A DNA stretch of 64,000 bases, from assembly GCA_033807775.1 (NCBI GenBank), contig CM066312.1, positions 28,121,696-28,185,695 of the forward strand, in the 5' to 3' direction. The notes below the pieces were generated by a model that was given only the letters and a program-made list of their open reading frames with translations, did not search any database and had not been told where the DNA came from. Of this stretch, positions 9,545 through 21,283 are shown piece after piece. Position 1 is the stretch's first letter. Each line of letters opens with the position of its first letter. This DNA comes from Saussurea involucrata. Taxonomy: Eukaryota > Streptophyta > Magnoliopsida > Asterales > Asteraceae. The position numbers and the translations under genes were made by a program.

Positions 9545-10322
9545 TGTTGGTCCCGAAGGGTTATACAAGTTTGTAGAAGGGGGGGTTGAATACAAACACA
9601 CGATTTTTACTTTCTAAATTGTTTATTGATAAATCTTAAAACAATTTACAAGTTGTTGCGGAACAAGATTAAGGATTAACCTAATCTAAACAAGTTAAGA
9701 ACACTAAGTTTCTTGCACTAAAATAAAGACAGAAATGAGATAAGGAAATTACGAGTAATAACCTAACACACAGTAGTAAGGAAGAAGAAGATGGCCCGAG
9801 CACTTCATTTCTGAAGTAGGGTTCTTCTTATATACTGCATGCATTTAATGCATAGCAGTGTTACTTTACACGTGGCAGCAACTGAGTGGTTGCACGTTTT
9901 AACCTTTGTAGACAACCTTAGTAGCCGCATGGTGCACAGTGTAGAATCAGAGTTTGTTGTACGATTCTAGACAGAAGGGAGGTCCGTTCTGACAGTTCGT
10001 ACGGAGACGTGCAAGGGAGGTAAGACAATAGTACTTTGTAAGGAAACTTCATGATCAGCTTTCGTTGAATCAGTACTTTATCAATGAATGATAAAGCTCA
10101 GCGATTGCTGAAGTCTTCTACTTGATACTTCACGTTGAATGGACAATTCTGTGACTTCGCTGTTATCCGCATCAGTTCATTAGTAGACTTGTCGCTGGTT
10201 TTTGGGCTTGATCTTCGACTTCAGCGTAGAACCTTTGTTGACGTGAAACTTGTCTTCAGGGATCATAAGTAAACAACTAAACTATCAGCGATCATCACAG
10301 AGACTGAACAGGCTCAGAGTTA

Positions 10323-12965
10323 CTGCCCCTCGTTGCCTTTGGGTTTTTTTATATCAAAACTGTCTATTGAGGATGCAAACTTTATGGTTCGGCCGATAAC
10401 TAATAATGAGGTTAAAAGGGCTATGTTCGATATTGGTGATGACCGTGCACCTGGGTCTGATGGGTTCTCGTCAAAATTCTTCAAGGCCTCTTGGGACATT
10501 GTGGGGGGTGATGTTGAATTGGCCGTACAGGATTTCTTTTATAGAGGGAGATTGGCACGGGAGCTAAATCATACTTCTATTTGCTTGATCCCTAAGTCTC
10601 CGAATTCCTTTAGGGTTACGGAGTATCGACCCATATCTCTTTGTAAGGTCATTTATAAACGTATAAGCAAAATCTTGTCTTGGATGGATTCGTGACTTTC
10701 TTGATTCGTTGGTTAGTTCTAACCAATCAGCTTTTATCCCCGGTCGGAGGATTACGGACAACATCATGATGGCTCATGAGCTTGTGGTGGGGTACGATCG
10801 TGCGAATGGGCCTCCATCTTGTTCGTTCAAAATCGATATTCAAAAAGCTTATGATACTATTGATTGGGGTTTTTTGGCCACTGTTTTGGAGGGTATGGGT
10901 TTTCATCCCATCATGCGTAATTGGATCATGGAAGTTGTTTCCACCACCTCATACTCGATCACTCTTAATGGTGAATCCCACGGGTTTTGTAAAGGGGAAT
11001 GGGGCATTCGCCAGGGCTGCCGTCTTTCTCCTTACTTGTTCACTTTGGTTATGGAGGCTTTTTCTTGTTTCTTAGCTCGTCGGATTGAGTTGGATGGGGG
11101 TTTTAGGTTTCACAAAGGCTGCCCTCGTATTTCTCTAACGCATCTATGTTTTGCAGACGATCTTATTGTTTTCACTAGAGGAGATGCTCCTTCGGTTAGG
11201 TGCTTGAAGCATGCCTTAGATGACTTTTCTAATGCATCCGGGTTACGGCCTAGCATGGCAAAAAGTTCTGCTTATTTTTCGAATGTGGATGAACCGGTCA
11301 TGCAAGAGATTTCGGCAATTTTGCCTTTCCAACGAGGTACCTTGCCTTTTCGATATCTTGGAGTTCCGCTCTCTTCGTGGAAATTAAGGGTTGGGGATTT
11401 TCAGCCGCTTATTCTGAAGGTACGAAACCGTGTTTTGAATTGGAAAACAAAGTTTTTGTCTTCTGGGGGTCGGTTACAATTGATAAAGTCCGTGTTGGAG
11501 TCATTGCAATTGTATTGGATGTCGGTCTTTACATTACCGGCCTCGGTGATTCATGATCTTGAGCGTCTTTTCCGGGACTTTTTATGGACCCATGGAGATG
11601 CTTCAAGAGGGAGGAGTCGGGTTGCTTGGAATGATGTTTGTAAACCTAAATGCATGGGGGCTTGGGGCTAAAACGGTTAGCATTGTGGAACCGTACTCTT
11701 CTAACATCGCATGTCTGGGATATTGTGCGGCAAAGGGACTCAGTATGGGTAAATTGGATCCATGCATATCGATTACGGGGTGCTAGTTTCTGGTCCATGG
11801 CGGTACGTTCTACTTCCACGTGGATTTGGAGGCGTTTGCTTGCCCTTCGGGAACAGGTTAGACCTTTCTTTACCCATGTTATTGGTGATGGTACTTTAAC
11901 TAATGCTTGGGAGGATAAGTGGTTGGAGGTGGGCCGGCTATCTCGCCTTCTTCCCTATAGAGTGTTTACAGCTGCCGGATTTTTTGAGTTACACAAAAGT
12001 GTCGGATGTGCTTGCCTCTATCCAAATATGGCCTGTTGAATGGACTAATAGTTACACTGAACTTGTTTCAGTTGCGGTTCCTTCTCTATCAGTTGGTGTT
12101 AAGGATCAATTTGCTGTTTCGGAGGTGTGGAAGTCGATTGATGGGCCTTATACGGAAGTTCCTTGGGCGGATTGGTGCTGGTTTCCGAATCATATTCCAA
12201 AGCATGCAGTTTGTTTATGGCTTGCTTTCCGGCAAAGACCTCCAACGCAGGATAGGATGAGCCTGTGGTCACGTAACACGACTACATTATGTTGTTCGTT
12301 GTGTAATCTCTGTATGGACTCACACGATCACTTGTTTTTTTACCGTGGTTTTGCGAATCAGGTTTGGAGGGTCATTGTTGGAGAGATGCAAGTGGCGGCT
12401 ATTCCCTCACGATGGAGTGAAATTCTTGATGCTTTCCAACATAGGCGAGTGCGACCGGGTGTGTTACGTCATAAGCTCCTTTTTGCGGCTACCATTTATC
12501 ACCTTTGGCAAGAACGCAATGCACGTTTGTTCACGGATAAGTGAAGGAGCTCGGATGACATTATTAAACTTGTTAAGAGGGTGGTTTTGATGTGACTTGC
12601 TGGATGCACGGGAAGAAGAGCAAGGGGAAGATCGATTGGTGACTAATGATGAAGCTGCCTTCGTTTCTGTGGTTTTGGCGCTGCTATGAGGCGGCTCATT
12701 GCTTGCTTGATGGTCGTAGGATCTTGTTTATTATGTTGGTCTTTATTAGTACTCTTTGTACTTTTTGGTTGTTTGCTTTGTGGTATGTTTTGTTTGTTGT
12801 CGCTTGCTGCGTCCTAGTTTGGTTTTCCTTTCCGTTTTAGGGCATGTCCTAATTTGTGGGAGGATTCCTTTATTGGGAGGGAGTCCCTCGCCGTTTAGGT
12901 GTATTTCTTTTTTCCGTATTTATGAATTGCCAGGAGTGCCGCCTCCTTTCCAAAAAAAATAACAG
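10323..12965 (+). mobile_element. LINE-a, 5'-truncated L1-type LINE
   Basis: It contains the RT and zf-RVT part of ORF2, a 3' UTR, and an A-run ending near 12961 after GCCTCCTTTCC. The endonuclease and ORF1 are missing, as in typical 5' truncation. It lies in the Copia-B LTR: LTR sequence matching the solo copy stops near 10320 and resumes at AACAGTGTTCG (12962). A clear target duplication could not be fixed. The 3' end GGGAGGGAGTCCCTCGCC...GGAGTGCC is shared by all LINE copies here. Confidence 0.88.
10333..12544 (+). pseudogene. LINE-a ORF2 fragment (reverse transcriptase, zf-RVT)
   Basis: Coding sequence is spread over three frames (10333-10695, 10709-11671, 11650-12544). The RT fingers read MFDIGDDRAPGSDGF, the palm has FKIDIQKAYDTIDW and the catalytic LCFADDLIVF near 11150. 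Further on come LPFRYLGVPLS and the zf-RVT domain (CWFPNHIPKHAVCLWLAF, then CSLCNLCMDSHDHLFF). Frameshifts lie near 10683, 11656 and 11990, and the frame closes at TGA 12542-12544, where the related copies continue. RT would copy LINE RNA at the nicked target. This copy is dead. Confidence 0.85.
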
Positions 12966-13132
12966 TGTTCGCTGAATGTCTAATCTAAAGAGCGAGAGTT
13001 CCTTTCAGCGGTATTGTAAAGTCTTAGTACTTATCAGCGATAGTGAAACTCTAATACATATTGTTTACTTACAATTTTCACTAAGTGTTAAAGAGAGGGT
13101 CATTATCAAATCACTGAGGGTTTGGGTCAGCA

Positions 13133-14372
13133 GCATGTGTTGGATACCCCAATTCCCGATGAACCTCTCGTTACTCCTAGGGCTCCTCACGCTAAATGGT
13201 CGAAACATGTGGATGATTCGGTCGAAGTGTCGAGTCTCATGCTGGCCTCAATGATTCCTGAACTTCAAGAGATTTTCGAGAATCACACGGCATTTGATAT
13301 GATCAATCAGCTGAAGGAAATGTTCCAACAGCAAGCCTGAACAGAATGCTTCGAAACCGTTCGATCGTTGCATGCATGTAAGATGGAGGAGGGAGGAAAT
13401 GTGAGCAACCACGTCCTCATGATGAAAGGTCATTTGGATCATTTGGAGCGTCTTGGCTCTAAATATCCAACGGAATTGGCAACGGATATAATTCTGAACT
13501 CTTTGCCCAAATCCTATGACCCCTTCATCATGAACTATAACATGAATGGTTGGGAGAAACCTATCTCAGAACTGCATCAGATGCTCAAAACTGCTGATAA
13601 GAATCTCCCAAAGAAAACCCCTCATGTGCTCATGATTCGGGAGGGTGGAACCAAGAAACCCAAAACCCTTAACTCCAAGGCTAAGTTTGTTAAGGGCAAA
13701 GGCAAGCAGGTTGCCCGAACCCTTCAAACTAAAAAGAAGGAGAAAGTGGCCAAAGAAGACTCATGTTTTGAATGTGGCGCGATTGGTCATTGGAAAAGGA
13801 AATGTCCTACTTACATGGCTGAGTTGAAGAAGAAAAAGACCGAGACAGGGTCTTCAGGTATCTATGTGATAGAATTAGATCTATTTACTTTTTCACCTAA
13901 CACTTGGGTATTAGATACTGGGGGTGGAACTCACATATGTAACATGTTACATGGGTTCAGAAAAAGTAAGCAGCTGAAGATAGGCGAAATCGTACTCCAC
14001 GTGGGAAATGGAGCAAGAGTTGAAGCTCAAGCTTTAGGAGATTACGATTTACATTTACCGAATGGCCTGTATTTGACATTAAACAATGTGTGTTATGTCC
14101 CTTTCTTGACCAGGAATATTATTTCAGTTGCTCGTTTAAAACAATCTGGTTTTACTTATCATTTTAAAGACGATTTTATTCATGCTTACAAGAATGATAT
14201 GCTCTATTTCGAGGCTAGACCTCTTAATGGAATATACGAAGTAAAACTAGATAGTCCAATAAACGATAGTTCTATATACCATGCTAACACCAAAAGACTC
14301 AAGAATGATTTAAGCAATTCTTATTTATGGCATTGTCGTCTTGGCCATATAAACAAGAAACACATATCCTAA
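13133..14372 (+). pseudogene. gag and protease of Copia-A, start of integrase
   Basis: The protein opens with VLDTPIPDEPLVTPRAP, matching the intact-start copy at 33813. An in-frame TGA at 13338-13340 replaces the CGA seen in that copy, a C-to-T change at a CpG. The CCHC knuckle CFECGAIGHWKRKC lies near 13764-13806. The protease active site is WVLDTGGGTHICNM near 13905-13945, and the pre-integrase zinc site begins with LWHCRLGHINKKHIS. A TAA stops the frame at 14370-14372 and a frameshift follows near 14412. Gag, protease and integrase would otherwise form one polyprotein. Confidence 0.88.
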
Positions 14373-14400
14373 CTTCAAAAGAGTGGTATTTTGAAGGCAA

Positions 14401-15176
14401 ATGAGGATGATCTCATTTGATATATGCGAATCTTGTCTATGTGGGAAGATGACCAAAGCTACTTTCTCTGGTTCTAGTGAAAGGGCTAAAGATCTGTTAG
14501 GAATCATACATACTGATGTATGCGGTCCTTTCAGAACCATATCAAGAGATGGTGCTAGATTCTTCATCACCTTCATTGACGACTTCAGTCGTTATGGTTA
14601 TGTTTATTTGATGAAACATAAACATGAAGCATTTGAAATGTTCAAATTGTTTCAAAGTGAAGTTGAGAATCAACTCAATAAAACCATTAAAGTCCTTCGC
14701 TCCGATAGAGGAAGTGAATATCTGAGTGATGAATTCCTAAATCATCTAGAGCATCGTGGGATTATCTCACAACTTACTCCAACTAGAACACGACAACACA
14801 ATGGTGTGTCTGAGAGGAGGAACCGAACCTTACTAGATATGGTTCGCTCTATGATGAATGGGAGCACTCTTCCTTTATCATTTTGGAGTTACGCCTTAAT
14901 TACTGCTACTCGTATTTTGAATATGGCTCCAACCAAGAAAGTAGATAAAACACCTTATGAGATTTGGCATGGAAAGGTTCCATCCTTATCCTATTTAAGG
15001 GTATGGGGATGTGAGGCTTATGTGAGACAAGAAGCTTAAAACAAATTAGATCCCATATCTACTAAATGCATTTTTGTAGGATATCCTAAAGATTGTATAG
15101 GATACTATTTCTACAATCCCGTCGAGAATAAATTTTTATCGCTCGAAAGGCTGAATTCCTGGAGACTAAGTTTCTA
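14401..15176 (+). pseudogene. Integrase of Copia-A
   Basis: CESCLCGKMTKATF completes the HHCC zinc site begun upstream. The core has IHTDVCGPFRTIS, FIDDFSRYGYVYLMKHK, VLRSDRGSEYLSDEF and HNGVSERRNRTLLDMVRSMM, so the D, D and E catalytic positions are all visible. The C-terminal part TPYEIWHGKVPSLSYLRVWGCEAYV is standard for copia integrase. A TAA at 15037-15039 interrupts it, and readable coding (NKLDPISTKCIFVGY) continues in the same frame. A frameshift near 15140-15175 separates it from the RT frame. Confidence 0.88.
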
Positions 15177-16986
15177 ATGGAAGAAGCAAGAGGGAGGCAA
15201 ATGGTACTTGAGGAAGAACCATTAGCTGATGCACCTGAGGTTGGCACTAGTACTCAACAAAGAGATGTTGAACCTGAACTAATGATTGGTCAGGAGACAA
15301 ATGAGACACAAAGTGTTCGCAAATCTGGTAGAGTACGACAGGAACCAGAAAGATATGGGTTTTCCATATCTTATGATGAATGTTGTTTTTTGGTGGATTC
15401 TGATGAACCCACCAACTACCAAAGTGCCGTGACAGGTTCTGAATCTGATCATTGGCTCGAAGCCATGAACGCTGAGATGCAATCCGTGTATGATAATCAA
15501 GTATGGGACTTGGTTGATCTTCCTCCCAACAGCAAGTCTGTAGGAAGTAAATGGGTTTTCAAGAAGAAAACCGACATGGATGGAAATTTGCACACATACA
15601 AAGCAAGACTTGTGCTGAAAGGTTTCACTCAAACTTATGGTATTGACTATGATGAAACCTTCTCTCGTGTGGCTATGATCAAGTCTATTAGAATACTGTT
15701 TGCCATTGCTGCATATTATGACTATGAGATATGGCAAATGGATGTCAAAACAGCTTTTCTGAATGGACACTTAACTGAAGATGCATATGGTTCAGTCTGA
15801 AGGTTTTGTCGATCCAAAATATCCTAATAAAGTGTGTAAGCTTAAGAGATCCATTTATGGACTAAAACAAGCATCTCGAAGTTGGAATCTTCGTTTTAAT
15901 GAGAAAATCAAAGAGTTTGGTTTCATTAAAATTGAAGATGAACCATGTGTTTTCAAGAAAACTAGTGGGAGCATTGTAACGTTCCTTGTGTTGTATGTGG
16001 ATGACATACTGATCTTTGGAAATGATATTCCCTCTATGAAAGAGGATAAGGCTTGGCTTGAGAAATGTTTCTCAATGAAAGATTTAGGTGAAGCAGCCTA
16101 TATTCTTGGTATTAAGATCTATAGAGATAGATCAAGAAGACTTATAGGTTTAAGTCAAAATGCATACATTGACAAAATCTTGAAAATGTTCAAGATGCAG
16201 GACTCTAAGAGAGGGTCATTGCCGATGCCATATAGTACCATATTGAGCAAATCTCAATGTCCTAGCACAGAGGCTGAGCGAGGCAGAATGGATGGCATTC
16301 CATATGCTTCTGCAATTGGATCTATCATTATTGCTATGATATGCACTAGACCGGATGTATCGTATGCTTTGAGCATGACGAGTAGATACCAACAAGATCC
16401 GGGAGAAGGTCATTGGATTGCTGTGAAGAACATTCTAAGGTACTTACGAAGAACCAAAGAAATGTTCCTTATCTATGGAGGTCGGGAAGAAAGCCTTAGT
16501 ATAAAATGTTATACTGATGCTAGCTTCTAGACAGATAGAGATGATTGTAAGTCACAGTCTGGTTTTGTCTTTATTATGAATAGAGGCGCCGTCTCTTGGA
16601 TGAGTTCCAAGCAAAGCGTGGTTGCACAATCCACTACAAAGTCAGAGTACATTGCTGCATCACAGGCTGCACAAGAAGCTGCTTGGATGAAGAAGTTCAT
16701 TGAAGATCTAAGGGTGGTCCCTACCATTCAGGATCCCCTAGAGATCCTTTGTGATAATGAGGGTGCCATAGCCATAGCTAATGATGCCATGTCACAGAAA
16801 AGGACCAGGCACATTCGCCGGAAATTCAACTATATACGTGATGAAGTTGAAAGCGGTGAAATAAGTATTCGCAAAGTTCATACATATCAAAATTTGGCAG
16901 ACCCATTCATGAAGTCTCTTCCACCAGCTAAGCATGAGGATCACGCTAGAGCTATAGGACTTTGTTACTCTAGTGAATGGATTTGA
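15177..16986 (+). pseudogene. Reverse transcriptase and RNase H of Copia-A
   Basis: RT begins with HWLEAMNAEMQSVYDNQVWDLVDLP and GSKWVFKKKTDMDG. It continues with QMDVKTAFLNGHL, then shifts frame near 15785. The second frame has KLKRSIYGLKQASRSWN and the catalytic LYVDDILIFG (about 15985-16015). RNase H is interrupted by TAG at 16528-16530 and resumes in the same frame with SKQSVVAQSTTKSEYIAAS and CDNEGAIAIANDAMSQKRTRHI. It ends at the TGA at 16984-16986. One frameshift and one nonsense change disable it. Confidence 0.9.
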
Positions 16987-17761
16987 TTTGGTTTAGTATT
17001 TGGATTTTGGAACAATGAAAAGCAACAACTATTGAAATGAATCAATTTGTTCAGATGTTTTTTTATTAAATACTTGTTGAGTTCCATATTAGCATGTTTA
17101 AATCCTTGAATAAATTAGTTATTTAAATGTCCATAGTCGATCATAGTTGTATGAAGTAAGACTAATATGAATTGGATTGGTTGACTTTTAAGAGTAAAAG
17201 TGGCAAGGTATTGCAACCAAGTTCATAGGTACTTGCTGGGGAACAAGTACTGGACATGACCCATTTCAAGATCACTTCATGGATCGTCGTCATGAGTGAC
17301 ACTTGAATAAAGGTAATTATCTTTGTATCCTTTGACCTGAGATGCATATTTGGGACTCAAGTGTAGGGAGTGTTATGCTTTGATATGGTTAATCGTTGTT
17401 CTTGAAAAAGGCAGCTATAAAGGCCATTATTGGACATGGCATGAACTGCATGAGAGGCGTATGTAGTCAAGATGGGATTTGTTTCTCTAAATATGTTAAG
17501 AGTGAGACATCTAAGGCGCCTTACCAAAAGTTGAACAATAGATTAGAATGATAGTGATCCATGTCTCATGTTCAACATGATGTCCAAACAAAGGGATAAC
17601 TGATAACACATCTTAAACATCAATTAAAGCTATGAGGTTGTGGGAATTGGATGTTGTTGAATGGCATTTACAGTCATATATTGCTGGGGGCAGTGAGATG
17701 TTGCTAAACGTCAACCATTGTCTATATCATTCTATAATTCAATCTTGAGCAAGTGGGAGAT
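16987..17761 (+). other. 3' untranslated region and polypurine tract of Copia-A
   Basis: This 775-bp AT-rich stretch between RNase H and the LTR holds no gene. It ends in the purine tract AAGTGGGAGA at 17751-17760, next to the LTR. Confidence 0.8.
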
Positions 17762-18628
17762 TGTTGGTTCCATATGCTCAAGAATGATTATAAAATAATA
17801 TTACCGGTAATATATGATCCTATAGGGTCACACCATATAGCAAGTAGACACCAAAACTGATATTTATAAGAATTTGATTCTTGATAAATATTAATTATTT
17901 CTTGAAAATATTAATGAATATGATTCATAATATTATAGATGCAAATAATAATTTTTAGTTTTTTAATACATATGATGGACTCATATGTGTAACTAAAACT
18001 AAAAGGAGAAAGTTTAAAATAGTTAAAATGTGATTTAAACCATTTTAAACTAGAAGGGTTAAAAGTATAAAATTGAATGGCCTTCTTTTATTTCATTGGC
18101 CATGTTGGGTGGCAATATGCAGACCATTGGACCCTTTTGTGGTCCAATAGAAAATGAAGAGCTTGTCTTGTGTTTTGACAAAAAGGGAGAAGACTTGGAA
18201 TTTGAAAGACACTTGCAAAAATTCACTCTCCTCTCTCCCTCTCTTGACTTCGGCCGAAAACCACCATTCTTGGTGGGTTTTTGCTTCTTCTCATTTCAAG
18301 TCTATTGTAGAGTTGAACTAGAAGCTCTCTTTTGCATCTTTCTTCAAGAAGGTTCTAGCATACATTTGGTGTTGGAACTTGTTGGTGGACTACTCTAGAG
18401 GTGATCTTGCTTGAGTTCTTGCCATCTCTATCTTCTCCAACTAGAAGACTTTGCAAAGGACTTCAAAGGTTGTATTTTCTAGAAACCCCCTATGTATGTT
18501 TTAATCTTTCATGTTCATGCAAATGGATCCTTGGTGGGTGTTGAAATATTTTCAATGTTGTTCAAATTTAAGCTTCCGTTGCAAAATGTTATGGTTTTTG
18601 AAATCGTATTTTGAACAAAAACCCAACA
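17762..18628 (+). repeat. LTR of Copia-A, shared with the second copy
   Basis: TGTTGGTTCC...ACCCAACA, 867 bp. A polypurine tract precedes it and a PBS follows it, so it acts as both a 3' and a 5' LTR. Related copies are the truncated one at 34821-35234 and the diverged one at 42998-43875. An ATTACCGGTAAT palindrome sits near the left end of both full copies. Confidence 0.92.
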
Positions 18629-18901
18629 AGTGGTATCAGAGCCACTTTTGCATGCATGTTAAGATTTCTTGTTTATATGAAAAACTTGGTTTTTGGAAGC
18701 CATGGGTGATTTTTCTTCTTGCATGAAGAAGTTCATTCATGGCATCTTTGCCAATTTTTTTGTTTATAATTGTTATTTAATGTGACCAAAATTTACATGC
18801 ATTTTTTTTCATAAAAGTTGCCTTAGAAAAACAAAGTGTTTGTTTATTTTTTTTGTTGTATGTAAATGATGTGTATAAACAAGCCAATGACCCCTTGTGA
18901 T
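18629..18901 (+). other. PBS and start of leader, second Copia-A copy
   Basis: TGGTATCAGAGCC at 18631-18643 matches an initiator Met-tRNA primer site. The leader continues after the solo LTR at 28474 and after LINE-b at 33105. No coding is seen in it. Confidence 0.85.
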
Positions 18902-19201
18902 TGTAATAACTGGGTACGTTGTTGGTTTATTTAATTTTTATTATTTTGGTTTTAAGGTAAGTTTGGGATTAGTTTTATGGAGTTAGAAGTTAAGGGGTAA
19001 GTTTTAATTTAAATATAGAAGTATAAGGGTATGTTTTTCCATATGGGAGAAGCTTGAGGTTGGTTTGGTGAAAGTGATTAAACCAATCACCTCCTCCGCC
19101 CCACTCTCCTTAGTCATTGTGAGGTGTCTCATTTAGAGACTTTTAGCAAAATACTAAAGTGTGTGTCTGTGTGAGTTTGTTACGGCAAGAGAGAGAGAGA
19201 G

Positions 19202-20511
19202 TGTAACACCCCGTTTCCCAATTTACGTGATTTAACTGTCTCTTTTGGGGTTGAGTTAATTTTTGGGTCGTTATGTACGTGTTCAGGAATCTAGGGGCCA
19301 GTTTATCAATTTTGTAAGATGAGGGTGTGTTTTGGCATGTATGTAAAGGGGATGGAAACCCTAAACACCCTCATTTGCAGCCATTTGTTTCTTTAGCAAA
19401 GAAGAAAGAAAAGAGAAAGGGATTTTCGGAGTTCTTGTGAGCTGCTGTGAAAGATCGACCGATTCTCCTTCGTTAACCGTTGGATCTTCGTGAAATTTGG
19501 ACAGCGACTTCACGACCCTCTAATATACATTCTGACCGGAGGGATTTGGCATCGGAGTTCCCAGTAGAGAGAACCAAGTGTCCGAAGTTGCTGTATTTTC
19601 CAGGCGAAAGATTTGGTGATTTTGGAAGATTCAAGTTGTGAAAGGTTCTAGGAGGATTGTTGTTCGCGGTCTAGAATTGCAAGGTATGTGTATTATGTTT
19701 AGAAATCAATAGGAATGGGGTGTATGAAATGGGATGTTTGGCAAAGTTTTATGGTATTTGGACTGGAAGCTATGTCATTTCGGGATGAGAGTTGGGATAG
19801 AATTAGAGTTCCATTTTTGGGCTTGTTATGATATGTGTATGTATGAATGTTATAGGTGGTACGAGGTGATTATTATACACTGTGAAGTACTTGGTAATTG
19901 ACATCTTGACAGGTGAGTACTCTACCTATATTATGTAAGTTATGTGTATGTAGTTGGATTGCATGTGTGATTATGTGTATGTTGGCTTTGCCAAAGGAAA
20001 GAGTACCTATGGTGGTAGTAATACCCCTAGGGAATATGTTATGTATGAAGAGGCCTGGTACCAGTGTCTAGTTATGACCTTCCTTATTGGCTTTGTGCCT
20101 TAAGGAATGGAAGGATGTTACATGTATGTGATTGCTATGTTTATGCGAGTATGTATGCATGATGATATGTGGTATAGGTGCGTGCTCACTAAGCGAAAGC
20201 TTACCCCGTTGTTATTCATCTTTTAGTGGCAGGTACATCTTCGAAGAATAAAGGAAAGGCTCCAGCTTGAAGCTTTTGGATTTGCGGCAGCTCAGCAGCT
20301 TATATTTTCTTTTGATGAATGATAGTTTTGGATTCTCTAAGCTTTTCAGTTGAATATTGTTTGTCTCAAACTTATTGGTTTTAAGTTGCAAACTTGTACT
20401 CTTTTCTATAAGTTTATGGGATTTTATCTAAATGTTTTAATTACAAATCTTCCGCTGTATTTTAAGGTTACTTTCCGTTAAATGAGTGTTTTAAAGATAA
20501 GGGATGTTACA
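19202..20511 (+). repeat. 5' LTR of gypsy-2 (1310 bp)
   Basis: TGTAACACCCCG...GATGTTACA. Inside are a donor-like ACAG|GTGAGTA at 19909-19919, hairpins at 19982-19994 (TTGGC-TTT-GCCAA) and 20080-20107, the GNRA-type hairpin TAAGC-GAAA-GCTTA at 20190-20203, and CAG|GTAC at 20230-20236. Confidence 0.93.
19913..20232 (+). other. Candidate LTR-resident intron with hairpins (gypsy-2)
   Basis: It has the same order as in gypsy-1: CAG|GTGAGT, hairpins, then the stem TAAGC/GCTTA whose 3' arm with the next base gives CTTAC, and CAG|GT 29 nt later. The copy in the 3' LTR keeps all these parts, with the hairpin at 26814-26827. Splicing is inferred. Confidence 0.4.
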
Positions 20512-20513
20512 GT

Positions 20514-20526
20514 TGGTATCAGAGCC
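20514..20526 (+). other. Primer binding site of gypsy-2
   Basis: TGGTATCAGAGCC lies two bases after the LTR and matches the initiator Met-tRNA 3' end complement. Confidence 0.92.
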
Positions 20527-21283
20527 TTGGTTTAAGGGATTCGGGCATTCACAAGTGGTGAGTGTTTGAACTTAAACCCAAGTGCTCAAGTTTTCAAATA
20601 AGTAACCTTTAAAAAAAAGCTGTTTCGTGTAAGAAAATGGTTTATAAGGAAAGGGTGTTTTAAAAGAAAAAGTTTTCACGGCTGAGCTGCGGTCCAGAGC
20701 ATCAAGACGGGGGTGAGCACACTATTCCATATTAGGATTTATGATAAAGCATGTTCAGTTTTTGTGAAAGACCAGTTTTATAACTGTATTGGATGAGTAA
20801 TTATGTTTATGTATGCTAGATATGGTCAATGTGACAAGGTTATGATTTCAAGTATGTTTTGTTGATGCATAATGTGAATTAGAATATGATTATAATGTTT
20901 ATATGATAAGTGGTAGATATGGAAAATGTTGTGATATATATGTTAAAGGTACCAACTAAGCTGGGAATTGGAACCTTAGTGACGGTGTTGAGTCTAAACA
21001 TGGAGGGTGTAATTATAATGGTATAAGGGCCCATACCATTGCAATTACATTGTACATGTCGGGACTTGATATAGTTGCAAAAGAATTCTATGAACCAGAC
21101 AAGGTTGAGGGTTGGGTAGTAACATGCTAGAAATGGATTTTGTTAAGAGAGTATAAGCAGAAGGTTTCTAAGGAGCATGTTAGAAAGAAAGACAACTAAG
21201 CTAGGACCTCTGGACTATGCTAGGAGTTTGCTCAGGGGGGGATGTAGATGAATTATTCTAAAGTATCATGTTTATGTATCAGA
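20527..21283 (+). other. Leader of gypsy-2
   Basis: About 760 bp between PBS and gag. No gene is seen. It contains several short upstream ATGs. Confidence 0.7.

Larger units (their letters stand above)
5089..13132 (-). mobile_element. Sirevirus-like Ty1/copia element Copia-B, 5' part, interrupted
   Basis: On the minus strand the order is LTR (13132 down to 9545, split by LINE-a), PBS, gag with a CCHC knuckle, a second knuckle, protease and integrase. The copy is cut at 5089 by gypsy-1. The protease motif LDSGCSRHMTG and a long gag with a second CCHC are Sirevirus-like traits; the clade call is from memory of the family. The element's 5' end at 13132 abuts Copia-A gag, so it inserted there. 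RT and RNase H would lie beyond gypsy-1, left of the window. Confidence 0.85.
9545..13132 (-). repeat. 5' LTR of Copia-B, split by LINE-a
   Basis: In plus orientation the LTR starts TGTTGGTCCCG at 9545 and ends GGGTCAGCA at 13132; LINE-a (about 10323-12965) divides it. Without LINE-a its length is close to the 964-bp solo LTR at 38756-39719, which aligns along both parts in inverted orientation. A promoter-like pair, TTACACGTGGCAG (9870s) and TATATAC (about 9830), read on the minus strand, is shared with the solo LTR. Confidence 0.88.
13133..18628 (+). mobile_element. Ty1/copia element Copia-A (gag truncated by Copia-B)
   Basis: The order gag, protease, integrase, RT, RNase H is that of Ty1/copia. 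Gag lacks its first 40-45 codons because Copia-B's end sits at 13132; the missing part should lie left of the window. The 3' LTR is at 17762-18628 and is followed not by host DNA but by a PBS and leader of the same family, so this LTR is shared with a second internal region. Confidence 0.9.

Noticed and set aside
10315..10335. Target duplication for LINE-a
   Set aside because: Candidate words near TTACTG and AACAGTG do not match well enough to call.
18096..18398. Open frame of 100 codons
   Set aside because: It is inside the Copia-A LTR; the same stretch recurs at 34815-35003 and partly in the Copia-C LTR.
18631..18643. tRNA-like sequences at PBS sites
   Set aside because: Only the 12-13 bases complementary to the tRNA end are present; there is no tRNA gene.
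19186..19201. GA repeat as a microsatellite feature of its own, and GAGAG as proof of target duplication
   Set aside because: The repeat is short and simply the insertion site of gypsy-2; within it a 5-bp duplication cannot be proven.
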